Source of the DNA: an uncultured Prevotella sp.
Lineage (GTDB): Bacteria; Bacteroidota; Bacteroidia; Bacteroidales; Bacteroidaceae
DNA length: 52,236 nucleotides
Assembly: GCA_944320105.1 (NCBI GenBank)
Contig: CALUGA010000015.1
Coordinates: forward strand, 1 to 52,236
Direction of reading: 5' to 3'
Shown: positions 18,437-26,378 of the stretch, piece by piece
How positions within the stretch are numbered: the first letter of the stretch is position 1
Layout of the letters: each line of letters opens with the position of its first letter
The notes under the pieces: generated by a model
The model's input: the letters and a program-made list of their open reading frames with translations, nothing else
Told to the model about the DNA's origin: nothing
Database searches by the model: none
Translations under genes and position numbers: made by a program

Positions 18437-21400
18437 TCATTGGCCTATTGCCACCTTGCTTATGGCAATGCCTTCTGCTGTGGTAGTCTTGATTGTATAA
18501 ATGCCGCTGGGCAAGTTCTTTGTGGCTTGAGCCGGAGTGGCGTTGTCCATGCTGCAAACTTTGCGTCCGTTCAAGTCGAACACTTCAATGTGTCCGGGCG
18601 TTGCGTTTATGCTGCCAATGCCGTCGGCCACGGTGTTGTTCACCGATATTGGCACATAAATGTCGGCTGCGCCGCGCGATGCCAGTTTTACGTAAGCCTC
18701 GTGTACGCCAATCTCGTTAGAGTTGAACGCAACGTTGAACGTACCGCCGCTTACCGGCAGCTCGTTGGTAGACAGCTTAAACTTGCTCTTGTTTGGCCCG
18801 CCGAGCGTCAGCTTTATGGGTTCGGCCAGGTTGGTGCCGCTTACGCTCATCTCATCCGATACGGCATCCTTGCCAACAGTGGCCGTAAAGGCCAGTTGCG
18901 TGGCCGACGGGCGTATGGTGGCGAGGTCTGTCCGGCCATAGCTAACGTCGTCGATGTAATACGTTGCGGCGTTGTTGCGCCCGCGAGTGCTCTTGAAACG
19001 GAAGCCCATGAAGAACACGTCGGCGATGTTCTGGCCCGTAAGGTCGATGTGGTACTCCTGCCACTCGCCGCTCTGGTCCTTCATGTTAGGCATGGTGATG
19101 CCATCCACCGGGCTTACGTACATCTCGCCGTCGGCCATGTCGATGTAGCAAAGCTCAAGCACGTCGGTCTGCTCGTCCATGAGGTAATCGCCGCGCACGC
19201 GGAATGTAAACATCTTCGACTCCGAACCCTTGAAGTCGAGAGCCGGCGTTACGAGCATCATCTCGCAGGCCTCCTCTTCGCATTCGGGCGTGGTGCTGTC
19301 GTATGCCGTAACCTTTGCCGTCTTTTCTCCGGCCGACTCGTCCTCCTCGGGGAATTCATAGCCCCACCATGCCCTGTTGCCTGTCATGGCCAGGTTCTTC
19401 CATCCCTCAATGGCGAGCGGCTTGTTCTTCACAGTGCCGTCAAAGTGCTCGTTTATCAGCTTGGCAGGAGCCGACGGGTCGAGCGGCAGCTCGTCGCCCT
19501 CCTTGCCTGGCCCAGGCTCGGTGCTTGCGGTGGCCTTTCCTGTCACTTTCACCTTAACGGTGTCTAAGGCCAAGCCGTAAATCAGAATCTCGTTCTCATA
19601 GTCGCCGGCCTCTTTCGGGGCGAACGTCACCTTCACTTCGGCCGTGCCGTCCTTAAGGAGCATCGATGTGCTTATCATGAACGTGCCAGCCTCTTTCACC
19701 TTCATGTAGGCATAGTCGGGCAGGTAGGCCGTTTTCACGGTAAGGGTCTGCTCCTGCGTCTTGCCCACCTCAGCCTCAAAGGCAGGCAGCGGGTTGGGGC
19801 TAACGGTGACGGCAGGCGGGTTCTGCTCGTCGGTGGCGTAGGCAGAGAGTGCTATCGACTGGTACACCTCCGGCATCTGCTGACAGTCTATCATGAGCCT
19901 TGCCTCGTGCTTGCCGATGGCCGTTGGCAAGTAAGTCACCACGATGTCGGCCTCGCTCGTGCCTGCCGGTATGCTTGCCTGCGACAGGCTGAAGAGGCCC
20001 TTGTCCTTTCCGGTTATCTCCAGTGTGGTGGCTGCGGGCATGTTCACTGCGCTCACGTGCAGCGTGGCCACCTCGGTGGGCTTGCCCACGAAGCCTGCCG
20101 CCTGCTCAACCTTGTTGGGCGTCACCGTGAGCGACGGCTCTGCCACCACAGCCGGCTCGATGTCTTCCTGGCCGCGCGGCCCTATTATCACGGCATTGGC
20201 CGAGGTTGACAGCCCGGTGATGTTCACGGCCTCGGTAGGTATGGCCGTGCCTATCAGTGAGGTGCCGCCGAAGATGCGCAGCTTGCCTTCGCCCGTGGCG
20301 TCGGTGATGGTGGGCTGCGTCATCCCCGCCTCAAACGTTGCCCCTTCGGCAAAGCCCGACAGCGTGGCCCCCTCTATGCGCACGAGGCGGTTGATGTAGC
20401 TGTTAGGCTGGGCCTTTATGTCGGCCAGCGTGGCAGCCACGGGCTGTGCCGCGTTGCCTTCGGATACGAGAGTGCCGAGGTTTGGCGTGAGGGGTATGAA
20501 CGACATTGCGCCAAACGCCGACTGTATCATGCCGATGAAGCCCGTGAGCTTGTCGCCGGCCTTGTAGGTTGTAGCCAGCATATCATTGTCGTTGGAGACG
20601 AGCATGCCCCCGGTTTCGTCTTGTATGTAATATTTGGGCGAGCCGGTGCTGTTGTCCACGTAGCTTACCACGGCTTCACCCGTGTAGCGGTAGGTGAGGA
20701 AAGCTTCCGGGTCTTCGGCCAAGAAGGCGTTTATCGACTCTATGTTCACCACTGGCAGGGCGCTCCATGAGGCTTCTACCACAACGTCGGCCGCCCCTAG
20801 GCTGCTGAATGTGATTGTAGCCTTGCCCTCCTCGGAGGTGGGAGTGAGAGTAAATTCAATGTCCTTGCCGCTCTCGCCCATGGCGTCTACGGCGGCTACC
20901 GTAGTGGCAGAAGCCTTCAGCTCATCGCTCTCTACGCTTATTGTTATGTCTGAAGTGAGGTTGCGGGCCTTCACGTTTACGGTTTTTCTCTGCACCTCGC
21001 CGCTGTAGATGTAGCCAAACGGCAATGAGTTCTCGCTCAGCGTTATCGTGGGCGAGTCGTCGCCGGGCTCTCCGGCCGATGCAAACAGCCCCGCGTAGCC
21101 GTCGGCCACGCGCAGCGAGCCTACGAGCATCGTGGGTGCTGTGGCGCTGTACGTGGTGCCTTGGCGCAGCTCAATGCCCTGCAGGCCATAGTTCTTCACG
21201 CTCGACCCTGTGTTCGATGGGTCGAAGTAAGCGGCGGCCTGGGTGGGCTCTGCGGCATAGTCAGTAGGGTCGACGAATAGCGACACGGCGTCGCTGCCGC
21301 TTCCGTCCTTGTTCAGTTCGTACTTCACCACCACGAGGTGGGTCTCGCCGGTGCTGAAGGTGCTTTCTGAGTACACCGGCTTGGTGCCGCCGCGTTCCAC

Positions 21401-21889
21401 TCCGAGCAGGTACTTGCCGTCCTCGCCGGCGGCGTTAACGTAGAGGCGGCCGAACTCGGTGCCGCTCTTCCCGTCGGCCACAGGGCCGCTGTAGTTGCCA
21501 ACGGTGAAGGCCATCACGTACACGGGGCCTGAAGGCACTTCCGACACGTTGATGAGGGCAGAGTAATACATCGTTCCCGCCTTCACTCCCTCGTCGGTCA
21601 GGTCGAAGCGCGCCTGCAGGTCTTCGCCTGAGGCGGCGTTGCCCAGCTGCGCGCTCTTGCCTTTCACGCCGCCCGGATACCCTGCGTAGTCGAGCGTCTG
21701 GTTCACTACCTGTATCGGCTCGTTGGGGTTGGAGCCATACTTTATCCAAGGGCCTTGGCCGTAGAGGTTGCCCGTGTTATATTCAAAGTTGTCTTGCCAT
21801 GAAACCTGTGCGCCCACATCAGTCGGCGCGGCTGATAGCATTGTAAGCAATAAAGTTGCCCATGCAAACGTTTTGTTGAGTTTTCCCAT
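18437..21889 (-). CDS. Giant secreted protein, choice-of-anchor J and T9SS-type C-terminus
   Basis: 1150 residues. The signal peptide ends near APTDVGA. The first 250 residues resemble a jelly-roll/lectin-like domain (SWQDNFEYNTG...). Then come several Ig-like repeats of the ASPM/Hydin/BACON kind (TITLSENSLPFGYI, SLTVTPNKVEQ, AVTVSPNPLP), an OB-fold/DUF5689-like domain (YYIQDETGGMLV, INRLVRIEGATLSG), and a choice-of-anchor J domain (INEHFDGTVKNKP, ATYYIDDVSYGR). The last 60 residues (IEVFDLNGRKV, LPSGIYTIKT) form a Por secretion (T9SS) type A sorting tail. It should be exported and surface-anchored or released; the ligand is unknown. A well-formed promoter lies just upstream on the minus strand. 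Confidence 0.85.
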   Translation of the reverse strand: MGKLNKTFAWATLLLTMLSAAPTDVGAQVSWQDNFEYNTGNLYGQGPWIKYGSNPNEPIQVVNQTLDYAGYPGGVKGKSAQLGNAASGEDLQARFDLTDEGVKAGTMYYSALINVSEVPSGPVYVMAFTVGNYSGPVADGKSGTEFGRLYVNAAGEDGKYLLGVERGGTKPVYSESTFSTGETHLVVVKYELNKDGSGSDAVSLFVDPTDYAAEPTQAAAYFDPSNTGSSVKNYGLQGIELRQGTTYSATAPTMLVGSLRVADGYAGLFASAGEPGDDSPTITLSENSLPFGYIYSGEVQRKTVNVKARNLTSDITISVESDELKASATTVAAVDAMGESGKDIEFTLTPTSEEGKATITFSSLGAADVVVEASWSALPVVNIESINAFLAEDPEAFLTYRYTGEAVVSYVDNSTGSPKYYIQDETGGMLVSNDNDMLATTYKAGDKLTGFIGMIQSAFGAMSFIPLTPNLGTLVSEGNAAQPVAATLADIKAQPNSYINRLVRIEGATLSGFAEGATFEAGMTQPTITDATGEGKLRIFGGTSLIGTAIPTEAVNITGLSTSANAVIIGPRGQEDIEPAVVAEPSLTVTPNKVEQAAGFVGKPTEVATLHVSAVNMPAATTLEITGKDKGLFSLSQASIPAGTSEADIVVTYLPTAIGKHEARLMIDCQQMPEVYQSIALSAYATDEQNPPAVTVSPNPLPAFEAEVGKTQEQTLTVKTAYLPDYAYMKVKEAGTFMISTSMLLKDGTAEVKVTFAPKEAGDYENEILIYGLALDTVKVKVTGKATASTEPGPGKEGDELPLDPSAPAKLINEHFDGTVKNKPLAIEGWKNLAMTGNRAWWGYEFPEEDESAGEKTAKVTAYDSTTPECEEEACEMMLVTPALDFKGSESKMFTFRVRGDYLMDEQTDVLELCYIDMADGEMYVSPVDGITMPNMKDQSGEWQEYHIDLTGQNIADVFFMGFRFKSTRGRNNAATYYIDDVSYGRTDLATIRPSATQLAFTATVGKDAVSDEMSVSGTNLAEPIKLTLGGPNKSKFKLSTNELPVSGGTFNVAFNSNEIGVHEAYVKLASRGAADIYVPISVNNTVADGIGSINATPGHIEVFDLNGRKVCSMDNATPAQATKNLPSGIYTIKTTTAEGIAISKVAIGQ

Positions 21890-21950
21890 AAGCTGGTTTT
21901 AAAATGATAAATAAAACAATTGTATGGCTTCCAAAATGAAAAGCCGAATG

Positions 21951-21982
21951 CAAATATAGCGATTTTAATATGCAGAAGCAAA
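21951..21982 (-). promoter_or_regulatory. Promoter of the giant secreted protein gene
   Basis: On the minus strand TTTG (21979-21982) is followed after 20 bp by TATATTTG (21951-21958), an excellent match to the Bacteroidetes promoter, about 60 nt before the ATG at 21889. Confidence 0.65.
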
Positions 21983-22191
21983 TATTTTGGGTATAAATTT
22001 TAGTTTTTGGCTATTTTAGTATGTTTTCAGTCCTGTTTGTCAGGTTGCCGTATGCAGTGCCGCTTGCCACCGCCACATCTTGAAAGAAAGCTTGTTGGTA
22101 AGTTCGCCGTTAGGGTAGGGCAGGCAGGGAAGTTGCTTGTAATTTGTTTACAAAGTAGCGCCCAATTGTTGGGCATGGCCTTTTCGCAGAG

Positions 22192-22280
22192 CGATATGTG
22201 CCTTTTCGCAAGCCAATACAGGCCGTTTGGCAAGCCAAAACCTGCCGTTTTGCACTGCCAAACGGTACTGTTCTGCAATG
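22192..22280. repeat. 22-bp-period repeat cluster 2 (four units)
   Basis: Units start at 22192, 22214, 22236 and 22258, with a more degenerate copy before them from about 22170. The central unit reads CAATACAGGCCGTTTGGCAA. They match clusters at 8033-8120 and 40196-40261. Apart from this cluster and the two promoters, 21983-22463 holds no credible gene. Confidence 0.7.
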
Positions 22281-22428
22281 CGTTGAGGCTCAGCTGGTTA
22301 TCGATAGCGGAAGAGCCAATGTCGCATTAGGCAAATTTCTTTACAATCTGTTGGCCTTGTCGGGCGTGGTCTTTACCCCTGGAAAAGTTTGGCGGGCCTT
22401 GTGCCATGGTTTTTCACACTATAATTGT

Positions 22429-22436
22429 TATCTTTG
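22429..22436 (+). promoter_or_regulatory. -7 promoter element of the WYL-exonuclease operon
   Basis: TATCTTTG matches TAnnTTTG and lies 28 nt before ATG 22464, so the earlier in-frame ATG (22425) cannot be the start. The -33 element is poor. Confidence 0.5.
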
Positions 22437-22463
22437 CACCGTACAACCATAAAACATTTAACC

Positions 22464-23438
22464 ATGGCATCAAACCTACTGGGGCGCTACGTGTGGCTCG
22501 TTGACACGTTGCGCCGCCACAAGCGGCTTACATACAACGAGATAAACAAGCTGTGGCAGCAAAGCGGGCTGAGCTACGGCGAGGGCGACGAGCTGCCCCT
22601 GCGCACATTCCACAACCACAGGGCAGCCATCAAGGACATATTCGACATATATATAGAATGTGACAAGAAGGACGGCAACAAGTACTACATCGACGACCCG
22701 GAACGGCTTGAGGGCGACGGATTCCGCAGCTGGCTCATCGATTCTTATGCCACGCTGAACCAGATTCAGGCCGACAGGCAGATGGAGGGGCGTATATTGT
22801 TCGAGGACATCCCGTCGGGCCACCGTTGGCTCATGCCCATGGCCGATGCCATGCGCCACGGCCACGTGGTGAGCATCACGCACAGGGGCTTTGGCAAGCC
22901 CGAAGCCACAACGTTCCTCATAGAGCCTTACTGCCTTAAGGTGGTGGCACGGCGGTGGTACGTGGTGGCGCGCAGCCCGTACTACTCCGAGCGCAACAGG
23001 GCAAGCGGCCGTGGCCCGCGCAATGTCTACCTCGTTTACGCGCTCGACCGCATCGAGGACTTATACGAGACCGATGGGGCGTTCAAGCCCGATGCCTCGT
23101 TTGACGCCGACCGCTTTTTTGAGGGCTATTGCGGGGTTAACCTTACGGGCGAGCCGGTGGAGCGGGTGGTGATAAAGGCTCGTGGGGGCTACGCCGACTA
23201 CCTGCGCACGCTGCCGCTGCACAGCTCGCAGCGCGAGCTTGGCCCCGATGGCGACGATACCCTGTTTGAGTGCCGCCTTAGGGCCACGTTCGATTTCTAC
23301 CAGCTTTTGCTGTCCAATTGCAGCCAGATAGAAGTGGTGGAGCCTGAGCACGTGCGCAGCAGGATGCTCGCCATGGCCCGCGACATTGTTGCCTTGTACG
23401 GCGGTGATGGCGGCAATGGCAAGGAAGCGGAGGAATGA
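22464..23438 (+). CDS. WYL-domain transcriptional regulator
   Basis: 324 residues from ATG 22464. The N-terminal part (LGRYVWLVDTLRRHKRLTYNEINKLW) is a winged-helix DNA-binding region. The middle (about 120-215) is a WYL domain (FLIEPYCLKVVARRWYVVA, VYALDRIEDL), and the tail is the WCX-type extension (YADYLRTLPLHSSQRE). WYL regulators sense nucleic-acid or nucleotide ligands and often control DNA repair or defence genes. The following exonuclease overlaps its stop by 4 nt, so the two are co-translated. Confidence 0.88.
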   Translation: MASNLLGRYVWLVDTLRRHKRLTYNEINKLWQQSGLSYGEGDELPLRTFHNHRAAIKDIFDIYIECDKKDGNKYYIDDPERLEGDGFRSWLIDSYATLNQIQADRQMEGRILFEDIPSGHRWLMPMADAMRHGHVVSITHRGFGKPEATTFLIEPYCLKVVARRWYVVARSPYYSERNRASGRGPRNVYLVYALDRIEDLYETDGAFKPDASFDADRFFEGYCGVNLTGEPVERVVIKARGGYADYLRTLPLHSSQRELGPDGDDTLFECRLRATFDFYQLLLSNCSQIEVVEPEHVRSRMLAMARDIVALYGGDGGNGKEAEE

Positions 23439-23995
23439 AGACTATGGAAGGAATGGACTTCGTGGCCCTCGACTTCGAGACGGCCACTGCCCAAAGGGCT
23501 TCGGTGTGCGAGGTGGGCGTATGCGTTGTGAGGGGTGGGCAGGTGGCCGAGAGCCACTCGTGGTTGGTGCGGCCCATTGGCAATGAATACAACTACTGGA
23601 ACATCCGCATACATGGCATACGCCCGGCCGACACGGCCTGTTCGCCTGAGTTCCCGGAGGTGTGGAGCAAGGTGGAGCCGCTGCTTGCCCACAGCCCGGT
23701 GCTGGTGGCGCACAACGCGGCTTTCGACATCAGTTGCCTGCGCAGCTCGCTTGAGCTGTATGGGATGGCCAAGCCGGCCGCCGACTATTGCTGCACGCTG
23801 AGGGCCGCCCGCCACTTGTACGATTTTCCCTGCAACACGCTCGACTATCTGTGCGAACAGTTCGGCATACCGCTGCTATGCCACCATCGTGCAGGCGACG
23901 ATGCCGAGGCTTGCGCCCGCCTCTTCCTACGCGAGGCGAGGGATGCCGGCTGGTGCTTGCCTGCCGAGATGAGCTTCTGCCGTGGCAGGCTGTGA
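23435..23995 (+). CDS. DEDDh 3'-5' exonuclease (DnaQ-like)
   Basis: 186 residues. All DEDDh residues are visible: Asp13 and Glu15 (ALDFETAT), the second Asp in HNAAFDISCL, and His with the last Asp in HHRAGDDAEA. It lacks extra domains, so it is a stand-alone proofreading-type or repair exonuclease, distinct from the second DnaQ-like gene at 42393. Its ATG overlaps the stop of the WYL regulator (ATGA), which suggests regulator and nuclease work together. Confidence 0.9.
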   Translation: MKTMEGMDFVALDFETATAQRASVCEVGVCVVRGGQVAESHSWLVRPIGNEYNYWNIRIHGIRPADTACSPEFPEVWSKVEPLLAHSPVLVAHNAAFDISCLRSSLELYGMAKPAADYCCTLRAARHLYDFPCNTLDYLCEQFGIPLLCHHRAGDDAEACARLFLREARDAGWCLPAEMSFCRGRL

Positions 23996-24062
23996 GTGCC
24001 GTGGCGGCCGGGTGGAAATAGGCTGCTGCCGGAGTGGGGCAGCGGCGGGCGCGGGCTGCGCC

Positions 24063-24485
24063 TCAGCGCTTCTTGAACTCAAGCTTTTTGGGCAGCTTTT
24101 GCCATTTGCCGTTGTTAGGCACTTTAAGCGTGCTGCCATCGCCTTGCGTAAGCACAAAGGTGCTGTCGTCCTTTTGCGTCAGCGTAGCCTCAAGGTCTTC
24201 ACTGCCGTAGTCGTTTATCAGCTCAAGCTCGGCCTTGCGCTTTCCGCTCAGGCGGGCAGAGGTGACGAGCCAGTAGAAACTGTTGCGCCGCTTGGCAAGG
24301 TAGCCAGGCAGCTTGCCCAGTATCTCGTGGCCCGGCACAGAGATTCCCTCGCTGTGGAAGTCGATGGTGAGGTACACGTTGTATTCGTCGTTCGACAGGG
24401 TGCCGCAGAACGGTTTCTGCGCATCCTGCGCCGCCGCGGCAACCGCCGCTATGGCCATGGCGGCCAGGGCCAATGCTTTTTTCAT
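24063..24485 (-). CDS. Small secreted protein of unknown function
   Basis: About 140 residues from ATG 24485 (an upstream ATG at 24575 is less likely because it precedes the signal peptide). MKKALALAAMAIAAVAAAAQ is a clean signal peptide. The mature part (KPFCGTLSNDEYNVYLTIDFHSE and a basic tail LPKKLEFKKR) is not recognised by me. It resembles small periplasmic beta-sheet proteins of Bacteroidales, but that is only an impression. It is monocistronic and convergent with the exonuclease gene. Confidence 0.7.
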   Translation of the reverse strand: MKKALALAAMAIAAVAAAAQDAQKPFCGTLSNDEYNVYLTIDFHSEGISVPGHEILGKLPGYLAKRRNSFYWLVTSARLSGKRKAELELINDYGSEDLEATLTQKDDSTFVLTQGDGSTLKVPNNGKWQKLPKKLEFKKR

Positions 24486-24563
24486 GTCGTTTGTTGCTCT
24501 TATTAATATATAATGTGTGGCATTGCCGTTGGGGTGTTCCCGCGCACAGCCCTTGCCATACGG

Positions 24564-24571
24564 CAAAGTTA
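24564..24571 (-). promoter_or_regulatory. -7 promoter element of the small secreted protein gene
   Basis: TAACTTTG on the minus strand, about 80 nt upstream of ATG 24485, fits TAnnTTTG; the -33 element is weak. It supports the start at 24485 over 24575. Confidence 0.4.
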
Positions 24572-24623
24572 GCACAAATAAGTCATTAAATCGCCGCGTT
24601 GTGCAAGATTGTTCAGCTTTTCA

Positions 24624-24654
24624 TTGGGAATCTTAAGAATTTAATGTAATTTTG
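24624..24654 (+). promoter_or_regulatory. Promoter of the glycogen synthase-phosphorylase operon
   Basis: TTG (24624-24626) and TAATTTTG (24647-24654) are separated by 20 bp, a textbook Bacteroidetes promoter, 23 nt before the ATG. Confidence 0.65.
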
Positions 24655-24677
24655 CGACCGCTAACAATTAACCGTAT

Positions 24678-26339
24678 ATGGGAAGATGTGATTTAAGGCC
24701 AGATTATATATTTGAGTCCAGTTGGGAAGTGTGCAACAAGGTGGGAGGCATATATACCGTGTTGTCAACGCGGGCCAAGACATTGCAGGAAATGATGAAA
24801 GACCGCATAATCTTCATCGGGCCAGACTTTGGCGGCGATGCCCAGGCTGCATATTTCGCAGAGGACGCCTCGCTCTTCGCCGCTTGGCGCGAAACAGCCG
24901 CAGCCGAGGGCATAGGCGTGAGGGTGGGCCGATGGAACGTGCCGGGGCAGCCGGTGACCATCCTTGTGGACTTCAAGCCATATTTCCCCAAGAAGAATGA
25001 CATTTACACGTGGCTGTGGGAGCACTACCAGGTGGACAGCCTCCATGCCTATGGCGACTACGACGAGGCTTCGATGTTCTCTTATGCGGCAGCTAAGGTG
25101 GTGGAAAGCTTTTACAAGCATTGCCTCTGTGAGGCCGACCGTGTGGTTTACCATGGCAACGAATGGATGACGGGCCTCGGCCTGTTATATATAAACAACA
25201 AGCTGCCGCAGGTGGCTACGATTTTCACTACCCATGCCACGAGCATTGGGCGGAGCATCGCCGGAAACATGAAGCCGCTCTATGACTATCTCTTTGCCTA
25301 CAACGGCGACCAGATGGCCGGCGAACTCAATATGCAGAGCAAGCACTCAATAGAGAAGCAGACTGCATGGCACGTGGACTGCTTCACCACGGTGAGCGAC
25401 ATAACGGCCAACGAATGCCGGGAGCTGCTGGACAAGCCTGTGGACGTGGTGCTGCCTAACGGTTTCGACAACAGTTTCGTGCCTACGCCATCCACCTTTG
25501 CCCGCAAGCGCAAGAAAGCGCGCCAGCGGCTGCTCGCAGTGGCCGGGGCGCTGCTTGGCGAGCACCTTGGCGACGACACGCTCATTGTTTCCACGAGCGG
25601 GCGCTACGAGTTCCGCAACAAGGGAGTGGACGTGTATATCGAGGCCATGAACCGCCTGCTGCGCGACAAGTGCCTCACGAAGAAGGTCGTGGCGTTCATC
25701 GAAGTGCCCGGCTGGGTGGGCGAACCGCGCAAGGACTTGCAGCAGCGGCTTGCCAGCGGGCAGGAGTATGACACGCCGCTCGAGGTGCCTTTGGTGACGC
25801 ATTGGCTCCACGAGATGAGCCACGACCGTGTGCTCGACATGCTGAAATACTATGATATGCACAACCGCAGGGAGGACAACGTGAAGGTGATATTCCTGCC
25901 GTGCTACCTTGACGGCAACGATGGCATTCTCAACATGACTTATTACGACATAGTGCTTGGCAACGACCTTTGCATATATCCTTCGTACTATGAGCCTTGG
26001 GGGTATACCCCGCTGGAGGCAATCGCCTTCAAGGTGCCGTGCATTACTACCGACCTGTCGGGCTTCGGCCTCTGGGCCAACAGCCAGAAAGGGGCTTACA
26101 GTGAGCTTATCGATGGCGTGAAGGTCATACATCGCACTGATTATAATTACTCAGAAGTGGCAGACTGCATCAAGGATACCGTCGCCGAGTTCTCCAACTT
26201 CACCGACGCGCAGGTGAGGAAAGCACGCTCCAACGCCGATGCCTTGTCGAAAAAGGCCTTGTGGAGCGAGTTCATCAAGTATTACCTTGAGGCTTACGCC
26301 ATCGCCTTGGAAAAGGCTGAGGAGCGCAAGCATAAGTGA
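24678..26339 (+). CDS. Glycogen synthase, eukaryotic GT3 type
   Basis: 553 residues. It transfers glucose from a nucleotide sugar to growing alpha-1,4-glucan. The signatures are those of the GT3 (yeast/animal Gsy) family, not bacterial GT5 GlgA: FESSWEVCNKVGGIYTVLST near the N-terminus, FTTHATSIGRSIAGN, STSGRYEFRNKGVDVYIEA, and the C-terminal YPSYYEPWGYTPLEA with its acidic catalytic motif. GT3 enzymes use UDP-glucose. The gene is shorter than eukaryotic enzymes because it lacks the phosphorylated tails. The phosphorylase gene follows 39 nt later, giving a storage-glucan operon. Confidence 0.92.
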   Translation: MGRCDLRPDYIFESSWEVCNKVGGIYTVLSTRAKTLQEMMKDRIIFIGPDFGGDAQAAYFAEDASLFAAWRETAAAEGIGVRVGRWNVPGQPVTILVDFKPYFPKKNDIYTWLWEHYQVDSLHAYGDYDEASMFSYAAAKVVESFYKHCLCEADRVVYHGNEWMTGLGLLYINNKLPQVATIFTTHATSIGRSIAGNMKPLYDYLFAYNGDQMAGELNMQSKHSIEKQTAWHVDCFTTVSDITANECRELLDKPVDVVLPNGFDNSFVPTPSTFARKRKKARQRLLAVAGALLGEHLGDDTLIVSTSGRYEFRNKGVDVYIEAMNRLLRDKCLTKKVVAFIEVPGWVGEPRKDLQQRLASGQEYDTPLEVPLVTHWLHEMSHDRVLDMLKYYDMHNRREDNVKVIFLPCYLDGNDGILNMTYYDIVLGNDLCIYPSYYEPWGYTPLEAIAFKVPCITTDLSGFGLWANSQKGAYSELIDGVKVIHRTDYNYSEVADCIKDTVAEFSNFTDAQVRKARSNADALSKKALWSEFIKYYLEAYAIALEKAEERKHK

Positions 26340-26378
26340 TGCGCAAACTGGTAACGATAATATTCTTAATGTTCAAAT

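Noticed and set aside
18428-19567. A 379-codon + strand frame within the giant secreted protein gene
   Set aside because: It is antisense to a gene with a signal peptide, domains and promoter, and its own sequence is composition-driven.
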